From Helopsaltes ochotensis (taxonomy: Eukaryota; Chordata; Aves; Passeriformes; Locustellidae): 64,000 bases of DNA. The translations under genes and the position numbers were made by a program. Positions within the stretch are counted from its first letter, which is position 1. Each line of letters begins with the position of its first letter. Below are positions 59,501 to 63,752 of this stretch, piece after piece. The stretch is taken from positions 94,278-158,277 of the forward strand of contig VXBM01001584.1 of NCBI GenBank assembly GCA_013400155.1. The letters run 5' to 3'. The notes under the pieces are model-generated. The model saw only the letters and a list, made by a program, of their open reading frames with translations. It searched no databases and was not told the origin of the DNA.

Positions 59501-62500
59501 TGCTTATGGAAGAGTTCTTTAAAGTGAGTTTGTGGCATCTGTTGAATTAAGTTCATAGTCAGTGCTGCCCTAGAAAGTAGCTGGAAAGCAGGAGACAGTT
59601 CTTTTAGAAAGTAGGCTTTTAAAGTTTGTTTTTAGCATTCACAGCTTCTCAATTTGTGATGGATTTTTGTGAAAGAGTGCTTTGGAGTCTTAGACAAAGT
59701 TGTAGGGAGCTGTACAGATCCCTCTTTGTTGATCTGCTGGAATGTCTGATTTATTGCATATGTATTTAATGTTTTTAGTTGGATTTAATATATTTTGCTA
59801 TTGCCCTGTTGTTCTCACTTCCAAGTCATCTGAGACAAGGTAAAGCTCAAGAAGGGAAACAAAATGATGGAGAAAAGACATTTGTCTACTCCTCTGCTGA
59901 CCTAAGATGCTGCTGAAGACTTAGAGTTAACTAAGGAACTGAAAAGTGTAAAAGTACTTATATCTTACATTGTTTTATGCACTTTTTTCCCTTTCTCCTT
60001 CCTAGATTGAAAGAGGCAGCCCCAAGAGTTGCTTCTTGTTCTTGGGTTATGTTTTATGTGAAGTAAACTGGGTCAGTGTCCTCTCCGATGCCTGGAATCC
60101 CAACCCTCACCCTCAGACTCACAGCATGATTGTCTGTTTGCTGTATATGATGGTCCTGTTGGCAAAGGAGGAGCAGCTTATAGGCGAAGAGGTAATTTTG
60201 GTAACGGTTCATACCCAGCTCTTAGAATCCTTTACTAGAAAGGACATGAGATATGACTAAATCCAGTTCATTGCTTCTGGAGGACTCTTAAGAGAGTGTT
60301 GATCAACTTCAAAAAATCCCATTTCACATCTGTCAGCTTTCTTCCACATGCAATATCTTCTGCTCTCCATTTCCTCTGAGGCATTACAAGATGCTGCACC
60401 AAGATGTCACCAGCAGCCCTTGAGGCCATCATTGTATTTCAGTTTAGGAAAATTACCAGAGTTCATATGCTTTGACCTGAATGTTCTTGCTTATCAGAAG
60501 CTTCTCAAGCTTCAGAAGATAGCTGTTTGCATACAGTGTGAGTCAGCCTCAGGAATTCTCTCCTTCCCTCCAGCAGTGTGTTAAACTGACGCACTATCAG
60601 GAGGTTTTTGCCTCCCAGAGCACTCTTGTGGCACCTTGATCTAAATCTCAAACTTTCTCAGCCCTGTGTTCCAGGGCATGAGCAACCTGAGGAGTACTTG
60701 TACCAGTGTCACATTCCTGTAGAAGTAGTGTCATTTGGGTTAGTTCTGGATTGTCACCACAAATCCAGTATTTGTTCATTCTAAAACCTGTAGAATAGGA
60801 TATAGAATATCCTGAGTTGGAAGCAATCATTGAGTCCAACTCCTGGCCCTGCACAGATGCCCCAGCAATCCCACCCTGTGCCTCCCTGAGAGCATTGTTC
60901 AAACTATCCTGGAGCTCTGGCAGCCTTGGGGCTTTGACCATTCCCTGGGGAGCCTGTTCAGTGCTCCACCACCCTCTGGAGGAAGAATGTTTTCTGATCC
61001 CCAGTCTAAACTTCTGGCATAGTGTCATGCCAGTTGGTGTTTCTCTATGTTCAGGGGGCTCTTTTTCACTGCAGATATTTAAGAATAGATGGGAGCTGCT
61101 CATAGAGTTTTACATCTGCTGACTTGCATTGCCTGTGTGAGCTGTGGGGCTGCTGTGCTGTTCAGGGTGGTATTTATGAGAATAAGCACATGAGGAGTCC
61201 CCCAAGTTGGTGGATGATTCATTGAAGAAAATTGAGGGAGGCAGTTTCTCCTGTGAACTGACATTAATGTATTTTTAAAAATAATATTCTAATGCCTCTT
61301 TTAAACCTGTACTGAAGTGACTTTAACTTAAAGGGTCTCTGTATCTTTCAAACTGTCTTTACGTGTTTACATGTCAAACTTTAACATTTGTCATAGACTT
61401 TTGTACGTGGTTAGAGCTGCTGCAACAGTCTGAATACAGTTCTGCAAATGTGAGAGATGAAATACATATGTTAGCTTACTGCTTGAATAAGGAATTGCTT
61501 TTCAGACAGACTCCCTAAGGTCATCTATTTCTGTGGGTTTTCAGCTCCATCTCGTTCAAATTCTGAAGCCAGAGCTTCCCTCCAATATTGAGTACTGTGA
61601 GTATGAATTGAAAACTGCAAAGAAGGTGTAGCTTAAACTGGTGTCTTTAAATCTTCAGGAATCTCCACTCATAAATCTTCTTGGACAGACCAGTTCCCTT
61701 CCTTGGCAGCTTGTGGGCATTTCATCTTATGAAAGCATCATCAGCTACTGCAACAGTCACTACCCTCCCTCTGTTATCCTTGCTAAGGATGCTGGAGCTG
61801 AACTTATCATGAAGCTTCTGAAAATCTCAGCAGGCTTTGGGGCATCTTCAGATAGTCACATCCACCTTGTGAGTAGAACTAGTTTTGGAGCATCTCCCTG
61901 CTGTTCTTGGCTTTTGCAGAGTTCTGCTCATGTGTGTTACGGAATATGGAGAGAGTTCTAGATGTGTGTTTTTTTTTTTCCTAATTGATTTTAATTTTGT
62001 TTGACAGGACGCAACACTGAAGTGCCGAGCGTACATTCGCCAGGTGGTTCAGTTCCTCAGCACCTTAGAACAAAGTGGAAAGATAACCCTTGCAGTTTTG
62101 GAACAAGAAATGGCCAAGTTGCTAGATGATGTAGTCATCTTTAACCCCCCAGGTTTGTGTTGAGGAAATCGCAAATTACTTTAAAGCTGTCAAAATCCTT
62201 TATTCTGCTGAGTAGATTGATGAACACCTGTGATGATTTAATTATTTGCATTACTGTCATGTCTCTCTTATGGGCAGCAGGGCGTGGTGCTTTAGTGATG
62301 TATACATAGGTGGTATATTAGCACAAAGCAAAAATATGAATCTTGCCCTACACAGCTGTCAAGAGTGAACAGAAACAACATTAAAAACAGGGGTTATGTT
62401 TGTGAGTAAAACTGGCTTATAGCTTGAGCAATTCATTTCTTTGTCATCTGGTGTTTTTTCTAATTTTTATTTTACTTGTCATTTACCTCTTTTTTAAAGG

Positions 62501-63379
62501 GAAGAATGGCACAAATCCATTCTCCTGGTCTTGAGAAATTAGGAGTAAAAGTACAAACTGAAAGTGGGGAAGATTGTTAGGTATTAAGAAGAAATTCTTA
62601 CTGTGAGGGTGGTGGGACACTGGCACAGGTTGCCCAGGGAAGCTGGGGATGCCTCAGCAGTGCTCCAGGCCACAATGAGTAAGGCCTTGAGCAATATGAT
62701 CTGATCCTATGGCAGGAGGGTTGGAACCTAGGTGATATTTAACATCCCTTCCAACTCTTAATATTCTATGATTCTGTGACTCATAAATTGTTCTGAATTG
62801 TATAACTGGGAAAACTTGACAGTGTTGGAGAGGTATACTGGTGTACCCTAGTGGTATAATGTGTCCAGGATTGTGTTACCAGATACCCAAGTGAGGTCAT
62901 CTAGGTCTCATTTTTAGTACTAGTCCCATCTTGAGGTTCCTCTGTCAAACTGAGTTCAGATGGAATCTGTGTCTCGCTGTACTCCACAGAAATGGTTGTG
63001 AGGGGTCCTGTCTCTTCCTGCCCATGGGTGTGTGACGAGGAAGAGGCTTTTCCCAGTGTCCACAGAAAGTGTTTGATGGTGAATCTGGGTTTCAGTGTCT
63101 CTTCACTGAAAGGGTTCTCTGGTTTCTGACTTGCAGACATGGATCTGCAGACACGTCACCTGGCCCTCAGCAGCCTGTTCATGGAGACGCTGATGATGCT
63201 GAACAACTCCAGCATCACCACGGCCGAGTCTCTGCGGGGCAGCCTGCGCAAGTGGATCGACAGCAGAGTGCAGGGACTGCTGGCCATGCCCCTCCTCACG
63301 GCTGCATGCCACAGCCTGGCCTCTGTGCGCCACATGGCCGAGACCACAGAGGCCTGCATCACGTCCTACTTCAGCGACG
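14551..63379 (+). CDS. EPG5: EPG5, autophagosome-lysosome tethering factor (exons 1-40, 3' end missing)
   Basis: Forty coding exons from the ATG at 14551 (strong Kozak context, gcc ATG g) join in frame with GT-AG borders into 2332 codons plus one base. Human EPG5 has 2579 residues, so about 250 C-terminal residues lie to the right of the window. EPG5 is a Rab7 effector on late endosomes/lysosomes. It binds LC3 on autophagosomes and stabilises the STX17-SNAP29-VAMP SNARE bundle; loss causes Vici syndrome in humans. Visible parts: a poorly conserved, probably disordered region (about 20-200); a conserved region from about 215; two WxxL/V LC3-interacting motifs, W540-V543 and W557-L560, in adjacent exons and acidic context; long helical-repeat-like sequence; and a likely coiled coil near 1596-1625. 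No stop or frameshift was found. It lies directly downstream of PSTPIP2, as in mammals. Identity is very secure. Confidence 0.97.
15030..15418 (+). repeat. CR1 LINE 3' fragment
   Basis: Lies in EPG5 intron 1: ggcaccagggagacctcaga, ccaggttggatggggcttgg, gtgtccctgcccatggcagg and tail cattcagtgattctgtgata. The intron between 14599 and 15030 and from 15420 to 16480 shows nothing else recognisable. Confidence 0.92.
16481..16978 (+). mobile_element. Solo LTR, copy 2 of three (sense, with inserted segment)
   Basis: Starts TGATGCCTTAGGATTTTAGC and ends near tagtccaaaaaagg; shared with the minus-strand copies at 11904-12271 and 31038-31503. It is the only copy in the sense direction of the host gene, and its poly(A) hexamer reads AATAAC (16911-16916) where the others have AATAAA. 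It carries an extra segment at 16743-16787 absent from the other copies. Confidence 0.87.
16731..16799 (+). repeat. 12-bp direct repeats flanking a templated insertion
   Basis: aatggaagatta occurs at 16731-16742 and again at 16788-16799. Between them, 16743-16786 is an exact reverse complement of 18438-18481. The other two LTR copies have a single aatggaagatt-type site and no insert. Confidence 0.92.
17100..17245 (+). repeat. CR1 LINE tail
   Basis: Shows ccaggttggatagggcttgg, gcaacctggtctagtggaag and gtgtccctgcctatgggaag, ending near 17245. From there to 18437 no repeat family was recognised. Confidence 0.85.
18438..18481 (-). repeat. Inverted partner (probable donor) of the LTR insertion
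   Basis: 44 bases identical, in reverse complement, to 16743-16786. It lies in otherwise unremarkable intron 1 sequence, with no LTR around it, so this is probably the source copy. Confidence 0.85.
18855..19781 (+). CDS. EPG5: EPG5 exon 2, residues 17-325 (largest exon)
   Basis: 927-bp exon, phase 0 at both ends, bordered by tttcttag and gtgctg. The first two thirds are low-complexity, acidic/serine-rich and little conserved. From about residue 210 it matches the family: MAVKPLLHHERLYPELPSEP, ELVPFTREQLKIFEPCSWLE and AHQDRHEFYELLLNYMRCRK. The tail LWTFKEQQKTVQ precedes the splice; open reading beyond it is intronic. Confidence 0.95.
19872..20345 (-). repeat. CR1 LINE 3' fragment, antisense
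   Basis: Minus-strand CR1 with aaccctgccttccatggaca, gttgttcagggtctaatcca and taacctgaatttccccttct. The rest of intron 2 (to 21959) shows nothing recognisable. Confidence 0.85.
20346..21959. other. Rest of EPG5 intron 2, nothing recognised
   Basis: Non-coding. The left end may still be very old CR1. No conserved protein or RNA was seen. Confidence 0.5.
21960..22203 (+). CDS. EPG5: EPG5 exon 3, residues 326-407
   Basis: Encodes GVCADQCKVTGHHRYQTVEL, then LHSYTSVLSRLQVESYVYRL and RSVALQQQEQ. Strong family match; ends one base into a Val codon before gtgtgt. Confidence 0.95.
22204..23046. other. EPG5 intron 3, nothing recognised
   Basis: Non-coding; no repeat recognised. Confidence 0.5.
23047..23183 (+). 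CDS. EPG5: EPG5 exon 4, residues 407-452
   Basis: Encodes SKQSENLSSDLSHLKECISV, FSFTRRVIEDPQFHSDLLMW and LQRL. Phase 0 at its end before gtgagg. Confidence 0.94.
23184..23758. other. EPG5 intron 4, nothing recognised
   Basis: Non-coding, AT-rich; no repeat recognised. Confidence 0.5.
23759..23866 (+). CDS. EPG5: EPG5 exon 5, residues 453-488
   Basis: Encodes VSVLQRIGCPSDHLFLFNHI and LRCPAGISEWACPFIQ, phase 0 at both ends; acceptor ccctcaag. Close match to the family. Confidence 0.94.
24478..24600 (-). repeat. Old CR1 tail remnant, antisense
   Basis: Faint CR1 tail (gcatgggaaagacccttaat, atcattgagttcaa) in intron 5. The remainder of intron 5 shows nothing recognisable. Confidence 0.45.
24853..24926 (+). 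CDS. EPG5: EPG5 exon 6, residues 489-513
   Basis: Encodes IRVLGNPSGVFHFMQSLALL and MSPV, ending two bases into a Lys codon before gtaagt. Confidence 0.94.
25805..26470 (-). repeat. Long CR1 LINE fragment, antisense
   Basis: Minus-strand CR1, longer than most here: tail side near 25820 (ttgtttaggtggggaaacac), body aggagttgtgcagagccaga and gggctgtgtcacaccatggc. The open frames here come from CR1. It ends about 130 bases before EPG5 exon 7. From 24927 to 25804 nothing was recognised. Confidence 0.9.
26601..26709 (+). CDS. EPG5: EPG5 exon 7, residues 513-549, first LIR motif
   Basis: Encodes NRVDFMCHMKPSERKSSSSS then GKESGNWTLVDEGGEE. W540-T-L-V543, preceded by a serine-rich stretch and followed by acidic residues, corresponds to a reported LC3-interacting motif of EPG5. 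Phase 0 end before gtacag. Confidence 0.95.
27023..27137 (+). CDS. EPG5: EPG5 exon 8, residues 550-588, second LIR motif
   Basis: Encodes DEDPETSWILLLEDDLIALL and SQFPFHELFQQFLGFTSE. W557-I-L-L560 in a strongly acidic context matches the second LC3-interacting motif. Ends one base into a Gly codon before gtaaat. Confidence 0.95.
27438..27477 (+). repeat. 20-bp tandem duplication in EPG5 intron 8
   Basis: Two near-identical units of tgatgttctccccaaaaatc. The rest of intron 8 shows nothing recognisable. Confidence 0.85.
27693..27843 (+). CDS. EPG5: EPG5 exon 9, residues 588-638
   Basis: Encodes AYFPEKTSPQKMMKIFAFAN, SLVELLSVGLETFNRARYRQ and FVKRIGQLI; highly conserved. Ends two bases into a Lys codon before gtaaga. 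Confidence 0.96.
27844..28740. other. EPG5 intron 9, nothing recognised
   Basis: Non-coding; no repeat family recognised. Confidence 0.5.
28741..28896 (+). CDS. EPG5: EPG5 exon 10, residues 638-690
   Basis: Encodes MTLCHVSDHWAQYVSGNKQY, then EHPYSVEKLQLEFDELFFRA and VLHVLKAK. Ends two bases into an Arg codon before gtgggt. Confidence 0.95.
29250..29407 (+). CDS. EPG5: EPG5 exon 11, residues 690-743
   Basis: Encodes LGVWLFMSEMPYGTLSSNML, WRLFYVMHCAENEHLEQLCS and ALQPADYKQRLK. Bordered by tccaacag and g|gtaaaa. Confidence 0.95.
29408..31037. other. EPG5 intron 11, left part, with AT-rich tract
   Basis: Non-coding. An AT-rich simple-repeat region (tatatattta, aatatataaa words) lies at about 29845-29985. 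Otherwise nothing was recognised before the LTR. Confidence 0.65.
31038..31503 (-). mobile_element. Solo LTR, copy 3 of three (antisense)
   Basis: Minus-strand copy of the same LTR family: ends cctttttgggac on the left and ctaaggcatca on the right. It keeps AATAAA on the minus strand (tttatt near 31100) and the full middle region absent from copy 1. No internal retroviral genes are adjacent. The flanks show no clean duplication. Confidence 0.87.
31504..31615 (+). repeat. CR1 LINE tail remnant
   Basis: Shows ctgttctagtgagtggcatc, cctgcctgtgggagg and a diverged tail ccaaggatgctatgatttta directly beside the LTR, suggesting the LTR landed in or next to CR1. From 31615 to 32937 nothing was recognised. 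Confidence 0.75.
32938..33092 (+). CDS. EPG5: EPG5 exon 12, residues 743-794
   Basis: Encodes PEHLAKFEKYLQSMNCSEEI, CLLTTFAQMAQTKRADVDED and FIKIVVLEIYE; very strong family match. Phase 0 end before gtgagt. Confidence 0.96.
33093..33653. other. EPG5 intron 12, nothing recognised
   Basis: Non-coding, T-rich near 33380-33470; no repeat family recognised. Confidence 0.5.
33654..33794 (+). CDS. EPG5: EPG5 exon 13, residues 795-841
   Basis: Encodes VSYVSLSTRETFSKVGRELL, GAIARIHTQIMSVLLDRIRE and TIEKVGM. Phase 0 at both ends. Confidence 0.96.
34019..34183 (+). CDS. EPG5: EPG5 exon 14, residues 842-896
   Basis: Encodes VSLYLFKELPLYLWKPSSSE, IALIRDWLLNYSLTTVENKL and ACIILEGLNWGFGEH. The donor gtaggt at 34184 keeps the frame. 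A stronger-looking gtgagc at 34176 inside the exon would give a frameshift, so it was not chosen. Confidence 0.88.
34184..35413. other. EPG5 intron 14, nothing recognised
   Basis: Non-coding, AT-rich; no repeat family recognised. Confidence 0.5.
35414..35536 (+). CDS. EPG5: EPG5 exon 15, residues 897-937, NAGNAG acceptor
   Basis: Encodes QNTLHLDPAVHSEVALMVLE, AYQKYLSQKPYAGLLSESIK and Q. The acceptor reads tttttagcag: splicing after tag includes the first Gln; splicing after cag starts at 35417 and drops it. Both keep the frame. Confidence 0.92.
35750..36062 (-). repeat. CR1 LINE 3' fragment, antisense
   Basis: Minus-strand CR1: gaatggtttggatcgaaggg, cccctgccatgggcaggaac and ctgtgccagggcctcaccat. 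Intron 15 on either side (35537-35749, 36063-37244) shows nothing else recognisable. Confidence 0.92.
37245..37295 (-). repeat. Short CR1 tail, antisense, near exon 16
   Basis: Shows gttttgggttggaaggaacc and ccagagatcatcc, about 70 bases before the exon 16 acceptor. Confidence 0.7.
37363..37622 (+). CDS. EPG5: EPG5 exon 16, residues 938-1024
   Basis: Encodes VSYLASIVRYGETPETSFNQ, WAWSLVLRLKLHRNDRGVQQ, a variable stretch, then LHPLLKAVKANIPIGCYLAL. Ends two bases into a Ser codon before gtgagg. GC-rich compared with its neighbours. Confidence 0.95.
37752..38143 (+). repeat. CR1 LINE 3' fragment (left half of tail-to-tail pair)
   Basis: Shows ctggagaagactgagagggg, gcagagccctggaacagcta and ggtcttttccaaccccagct, ending at ctgtgattctgtg. 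It abuts an oppositely oriented CR1. Confidence 0.9.
38150..38362 (-). repeat. CR1 LINE 3' fragment (right half of tail-to-tail pair)
   Basis: Starts cacagaatcccagaatcaca, taagttggaaaagacctcca, running to ctgttccagtgcttaataat. A few bases separate it from the plus-strand CR1. The rest of intron 16 holds only the next entry. Confidence 0.9.
39304..39333 (+). repeat. 15-bp tandem duplication in EPG5 intron 16
   Basis: Two exact units of ttaacaatttagatt. Otherwise 38363-39463 shows nothing recognised. Confidence 0.85.
39464..39604 (+). CDS. EPG5: EPG5 exon 17, residues 1024-1071
   Basis: Encodes IEKFCAEGIPLLGVLVQSRH, LRTVVHVLDKILPLFYSCQY and YLLKNE; very conserved. Ends two bases into a Gln codon. 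Confidence 0.96.
39605..40032. other. EPG5 intron 17, nothing recognised
   Basis: Non-coding; no repeat recognised. Confidence 0.5.
40033..40177 (+). CDS. EPG5: EPG5 exon 18, residues 1071-1119
   Basis: Encodes FLSYVELFLHLDSGVPQGVT, QQVTHKVTQHLTGVNYGENV and KLLSSMIQ. Phase 0 end before gtaaga. Confidence 0.95.
40178..40996. other. EPG5 intron 18, nothing recognised
   Basis: Non-coding; no repeat family recognised. Confidence 0.5.
40997..41194 (+). CDS. EPG5: EPG5 exon 19, residues 1120-1185
   Basis: Encodes THIFLSDHPNGVGPTAVLEF, WVQVLTSQQLWHRDRATLCL and LDDLCKAAFQYNQEDCVQKL, then LYQQHK. Phase 0 at both ends. Confidence 0.95.
41308..41480 (-). repeat. CR1 LINE tail, antisense
   Basis: Shows tgaaatcctagaatggtttg, cccctgccttgggcagggac and cagcttctctggacagc. 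The rest of intron 19 shows nothing recognisable. Confidence 0.9.
41922..42032 (+). CDS. EPG5: EPG5 exon 20, residues 1186-1222
   Basis: Encodes NALGYHCDKGMLSSLVSWIV and AGNVTPSFVESNANSSQ. Phase 0 at both ends. Confidence 0.95.
42033..42766. other. EPG5 intron 20, nothing recognised
   Basis: Non-coding. The long open frame here is continuous with exon 21 by chance and includes the acceptor; no repeat recognised. Confidence 0.55.
42767..42886 (+). CDS. EPG5: EPG5 exon 21, residues 1223-1262
   Basis: Encodes VWFAWTVLNMESIFEEDSQL and RRVVEGELVINALTPDQALK. One residue shorter than human around INALTPDQ. Phase 0 at both ends. Confidence 0.96.
42887..44342. other. EPG5 intron 21, nothing recognised
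   Basis: Non-coding; no clear repeat family was seen. Confidence 0.5.
44343..44509 (+). CDS. EPG5: EPG5 exon 22, residues 1263-1318
   Basis: Encodes KAQTQLKLPIVPSLQRLMIY, RWAHQALATPADHPLMPLIW and QKFFLLYLHRPGPQY; very strong family match. Ends two bases into a Gly codon. Confidence 0.97.
44700..44924 (+). CDS. EPG5: EPG5 exon 23, residues 1318-1393
   Basis: Encodes LPVDGCIGRRFFQSAAHVNL, LNEMKKRLTEVADFHHAASK, a variable charged loop and YLTSPELHKELV. Ends two bases into an Arg codon before gtaaaa. Confidence 0.96.
45050..45185 (-). repeat. CR1 LINE tail, antisense
   Basis: Shows aaccattcaggttgagaaag, cttccaagatcatcaagtcc and catgtccccaagtgc. The rest of intron 23 (to 46701) shows nothing recognisable. 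Confidence 0.85.
46702..46825 (+). CDS. EPG5: EPG5 exon 24, residues 1393-1434
   Basis: Encodes LCNVLILWLEEENFQKGDTY and IPSLPKQYDAHRLAKVMQNQ, then Q. Phase 0 end before gtgagt. Confidence 0.95.
46826..47738. other. EPG5 intron 24, nothing recognised
   Basis: Non-coding; no repeat family recognised. Confidence 0.5.
47739..47880 (+). CDS. EPG5: EPG5 exon 25, residues 1435-1482
   Basis: Encodes DLWMEYVNVELIHHEFQEAL, NLWLQVQLESHPTCASAGET and DFTNPLS. Ends one base into an Ala codon before gtaaga. Confidence 0.94.
47881..48924. other. EPG5 intron 25 with a purine-rich stretch
   Basis: Non-coding. About 48400-48720 is clearly purine-rich on the + strand (agaagaggaaggagtgaggg), which explains the long minus-strand open frames. 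No repeat family recognised. Confidence 0.6.
48925..49096 (+). CDS. EPG5: EPG5 exon 26, residues 1482-1539
   Basis: Encodes KMRIMNNLKKLDIPKPPLPL, QMMKAPVPVISSATLVSQKD and AIQLMRKDLNILQQHA. Acceptor follows a long T-run. Ends two bases into a Lys codon. Confidence 0.94.
49158..49400 (-). repeat. CR1 LINE 3' fragment, antisense
   Basis: Shows tcacagaatggtttgggttg, aaacaccttccgctacccca and ctgtgccagggcctccccac. The rest of intron 26 (49400-50274) shows nothing recognisable. Confidence 0.93.
50275..50437 (+). CDS. EPG5: EPG5 exon 27, residues 1539-1593
   Basis: Encodes TAALWESQHVALNSEILDTV, PKLYVNREEQITLHLECRGT and SNKDCQGAAQITIQ. Phase 0 end before gttaga. Confidence 0.95.
50438..51036. other. 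EPG5 intron 27, nothing recognised
   Basis: Non-coding; no repeat recognised. Confidence 0.5.
51037..51179 (+). CDS. EPG5: EPG5 exon 28, residues 1594-1641, likely coiled coil
   Basis: Encodes FEGKHKNEAVSQQLHALRKE and VRQLQAEAMKPPSLGVVEAA. The heptad-like spacing of Leu and Val between charged residues suggests a short coiled coil. Ends two bases into a Thr codon. Confidence 0.94.
51180..52446. other. EPG5 intron 28, nothing recognised
   Basis: Non-coding, AT-rich; no repeat family recognised. Confidence 0.5.
52447..52603 (+). CDS. EPG5: EPG5 exon 29, residues 1641-1693
   Basis: Encodes ALINIYKVQPMPAIKKVGIG, LFFTLVEYVCDETQRNPPTR and QFFTSCIEILGQ. Phase 0 end before gtgagt. Confidence 0.96.
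52604..53565. other. EPG5 intron 29, nothing recognised
   Basis: Non-coding; no repeat family recognised. Confidence 0.5.
53566..53760 (+). CDS. EPG5: EPG5 exon 30, residues 1694-1758
   Basis: Encodes VFISGTKSECKRLLQTILQN, RRLCTLLSPYFTPVASPSEF and VTLYEKVVAFLSEDNSDVVF, then MLLTK. Phase 0 at both ends. Confidence 0.96.
53761..54702. other. EPG5 intron 30, nothing recognised
   Basis: Non-coding; no repeat family recognised. Confidence 0.5.
54703..54916 (+). CDS. EPG5: EPG5 exon 31, residues 1759-1830
   Basis: Encodes FDLTQWLSVAKPPLSERTQL, LESIHLALNACGLEPEEDIL and MPFNIFCKHWTNLLQYQFPD. Ends one base into a Ser codon before gtgagt. Confidence 0.96.
54917..55675. other. EPG5 intron 31, nothing recognised
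   Basis: Non-coding; no repeat recognised. Confidence 0.5.
55676..55836 (+). CDS. EPG5: EPG5 exon 32, residues 1830-1883
   Basis: Encodes SSEQFLSPDCWKASLQALGC, then a less conserved serine-rich loop ending LLSTEQ. Followed by a short 112-bp intron. Confidence 0.93.
55949..56156 (+). CDS. EPG5: EPG5 exon 33, residues 1884-1953
   Basis: Encodes VRETIEWLSTSFCKLRLASV, DFRTFGLFSKWTPYVAEVNT and FLEYLIKRLVDTEVADLAQE. Ends one base into an Ala codon before gtaatg. Confidence 0.95.
56284..57523 (-). mobile_element. Solo LTR of 1240 bp with 6-bp target-site duplication
   Basis: On the + strand it starts TGTTGAGC and ends TTCCACA, flanked on both sides by ttaaca (56278-56283 and 57524-57529). TG...CA ends plus a 6-bp duplication fit a beta-retrovirus/ERVK-like class. 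The minus strand carries a TATA-like ATAAAAAG near 57030-57037 and AATAAA at 56349-56354. There are no internal genes, so it is a recombined solo LTR. It lies antisense in EPG5 intron 33. A 22-24-bp duplicated segment (acttaaagttacag) lies near 56410-56456. Confidence 0.93.
57985..58062 (+). repeat. CR1 LINE tail remnant
   Basis: Shows gaatggttagactcaatgat, cttgagaggtcttttcaagc and a tail attctgtgaatg. The stretch between the LTR and this piece shows nothing recognisable. Confidence 0.75.
58160..58235 (+). CDS. EPG5: EPG5 exon 34, residues 1953-1978
   Basis: 76-bp exon encoding LQSLYSIIAGLFKPWILVLE and KEDA. Ends two bases into a Ser codon before gtctgt. Confidence 0.93.
58236..59047. other. 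EPG5 intron 34, nothing recognised
   Basis: Non-coding, AT-rich; no repeat recognised. Confidence 0.5.
59048..59151 (+). CDS. EPG5: EPG5 exon 35, residues 1978-2013
   Basis: Encodes IQPCYPWLESDTPIASTMVC and LFADCIKLLHESFK. Ends one base into a Glu codon before gtgagt. Confidence 0.94.
59348..59523 (+). CDS. EPG5: EPG5 exon 36, residues 2013-2071
   Basis: Encodes KLLPSHHGALWLHLMHYCEC, CTAPKMPEFILYAFHTEFRR and LPWKEMHPDQMLMEEFFK. Phase 0 end before gtgagt; the open frame upstream of it is intronic. Confidence 0.96.
59524..60005. other. EPG5 intron 36, nothing recognised
   Basis: Non-coding; no repeat recognised. Confidence 0.5.
60006..60191 (+). CDS. EPG5: EPG5 exon 37, residues 2072-2133
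   Basis: Encodes IERGSPKSCFLFLGYVLCEV, NWVSVLSDAWNPNPHPQTHS and MIVCLLYMMVLLAKEEQLIG, then EE. Phase 0 at both ends. Confidence 0.96.
60795..61045 (-). repeat. CR1 LINE 3' fragment, antisense
   Basis: Shows gaatatcctgagttggaagc, cattgagtccaactcctggc and gcctccctgagagcattgtt. The rest of intron 37 (60192-60794 and 61046-61658) shows nothing clearly recognisable. Confidence 0.85.
61659..61868 (+). CDS. EPG5: EPG5 exon 38, residues 2134-2203
   Basis: Encodes ESPLINLLGQTSSLPWQLVG, ISSYESIISYCNSHYPPSVI and LAKDAGAELIMKLLKISAGF. Phase 0 at both ends. Confidence 0.96.
62008..62152 (+). CDS. EPG5: EPG5 exon 39, residues 2204-2252
   Basis: Encodes DATLKCRAYIRQVVQFLSTL, EQSGKITLAVLEQEMAKLLD and DVVIFNPP. 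Ends one base into an Asp codon before gtttgt. Confidence 0.95.
62572..62780 (+). repeat. CR1 LINE 3' fragment
   Basis: Shows taagaagaaattcttactgt, gtgggacactggcacaggtt and a tail attctatgattctgtgactc. The rest of intron 39 shows nothing recognisable. Confidence 0.9.
63137..63379 (+). CDS. EPG5: EPG5 exon 40, residues 2252-2332 (last in window)
   Basis: Encodes MDLQTRHLALSSLFMETLMM, LNNSSITTAESLRGSLRKWI and PLLTAACHSLASVRHMAETT, ending EACITSYFSD plus one base before gtagga. The next family exon is not found before 64000, so the coding sequence continues outside. GC-rich. Confidence 0.95.
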
Positions 63380-63444
63380 GTAGGAGCTTGTCTCTGTCTT
63401 ACAGCCTCTGGTGATGCCACCTAGCACCAGTCATCTGGAATTAT

Positions 63445-63505
63445 GGACTGGTTTGGGTTGGAAGGGTCATTAAAGATCACCTTGTTCCAGCTCTTCTGCC
63501 ATGGA
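63445..63505 (-). repeat. CR1 LINE tail, antisense
   Basis: Shows tggactggtttgggttggaa, gggtcattaaagatcacctt and gttccagctcttctgcc. It abuts the plus-strand CR1 on its right. Confidence 0.85.
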
Positions 63506-63529
63506 GAAATGGCTTCACATTGTCACAAG

Positions 63530-63752
63530 GGTAGATGGGGTATGAGATGGAAATTCTTCCCTGTGAAGGTGGTGAGGCCCTGGCACAGGCTGCTCAGAGA
63601 AGCTGTGGTTTCTCCATCCCTGGAAGTGTCCAAGGCCAGGTTGCATGGGGCTTAAAACAACCTTGGATAGTGTCCCTGACCATAGTGGGGATTGTATAAG
63701 ATGGCTTTTTATGTCCCTGCCAACCCAAACCATTCTGGGATTCTGTGATTGT
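63530..63752 (+). repeat. CR1 LINE 3' fragment
   Basis: Shows ggaaattcttccctgtgaag, gtgaggccctggcacaggct and ccaacccaaaccattctggg. Sequence from 63753 to 64000 is intron with nothing recognised. Confidence 0.92.
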
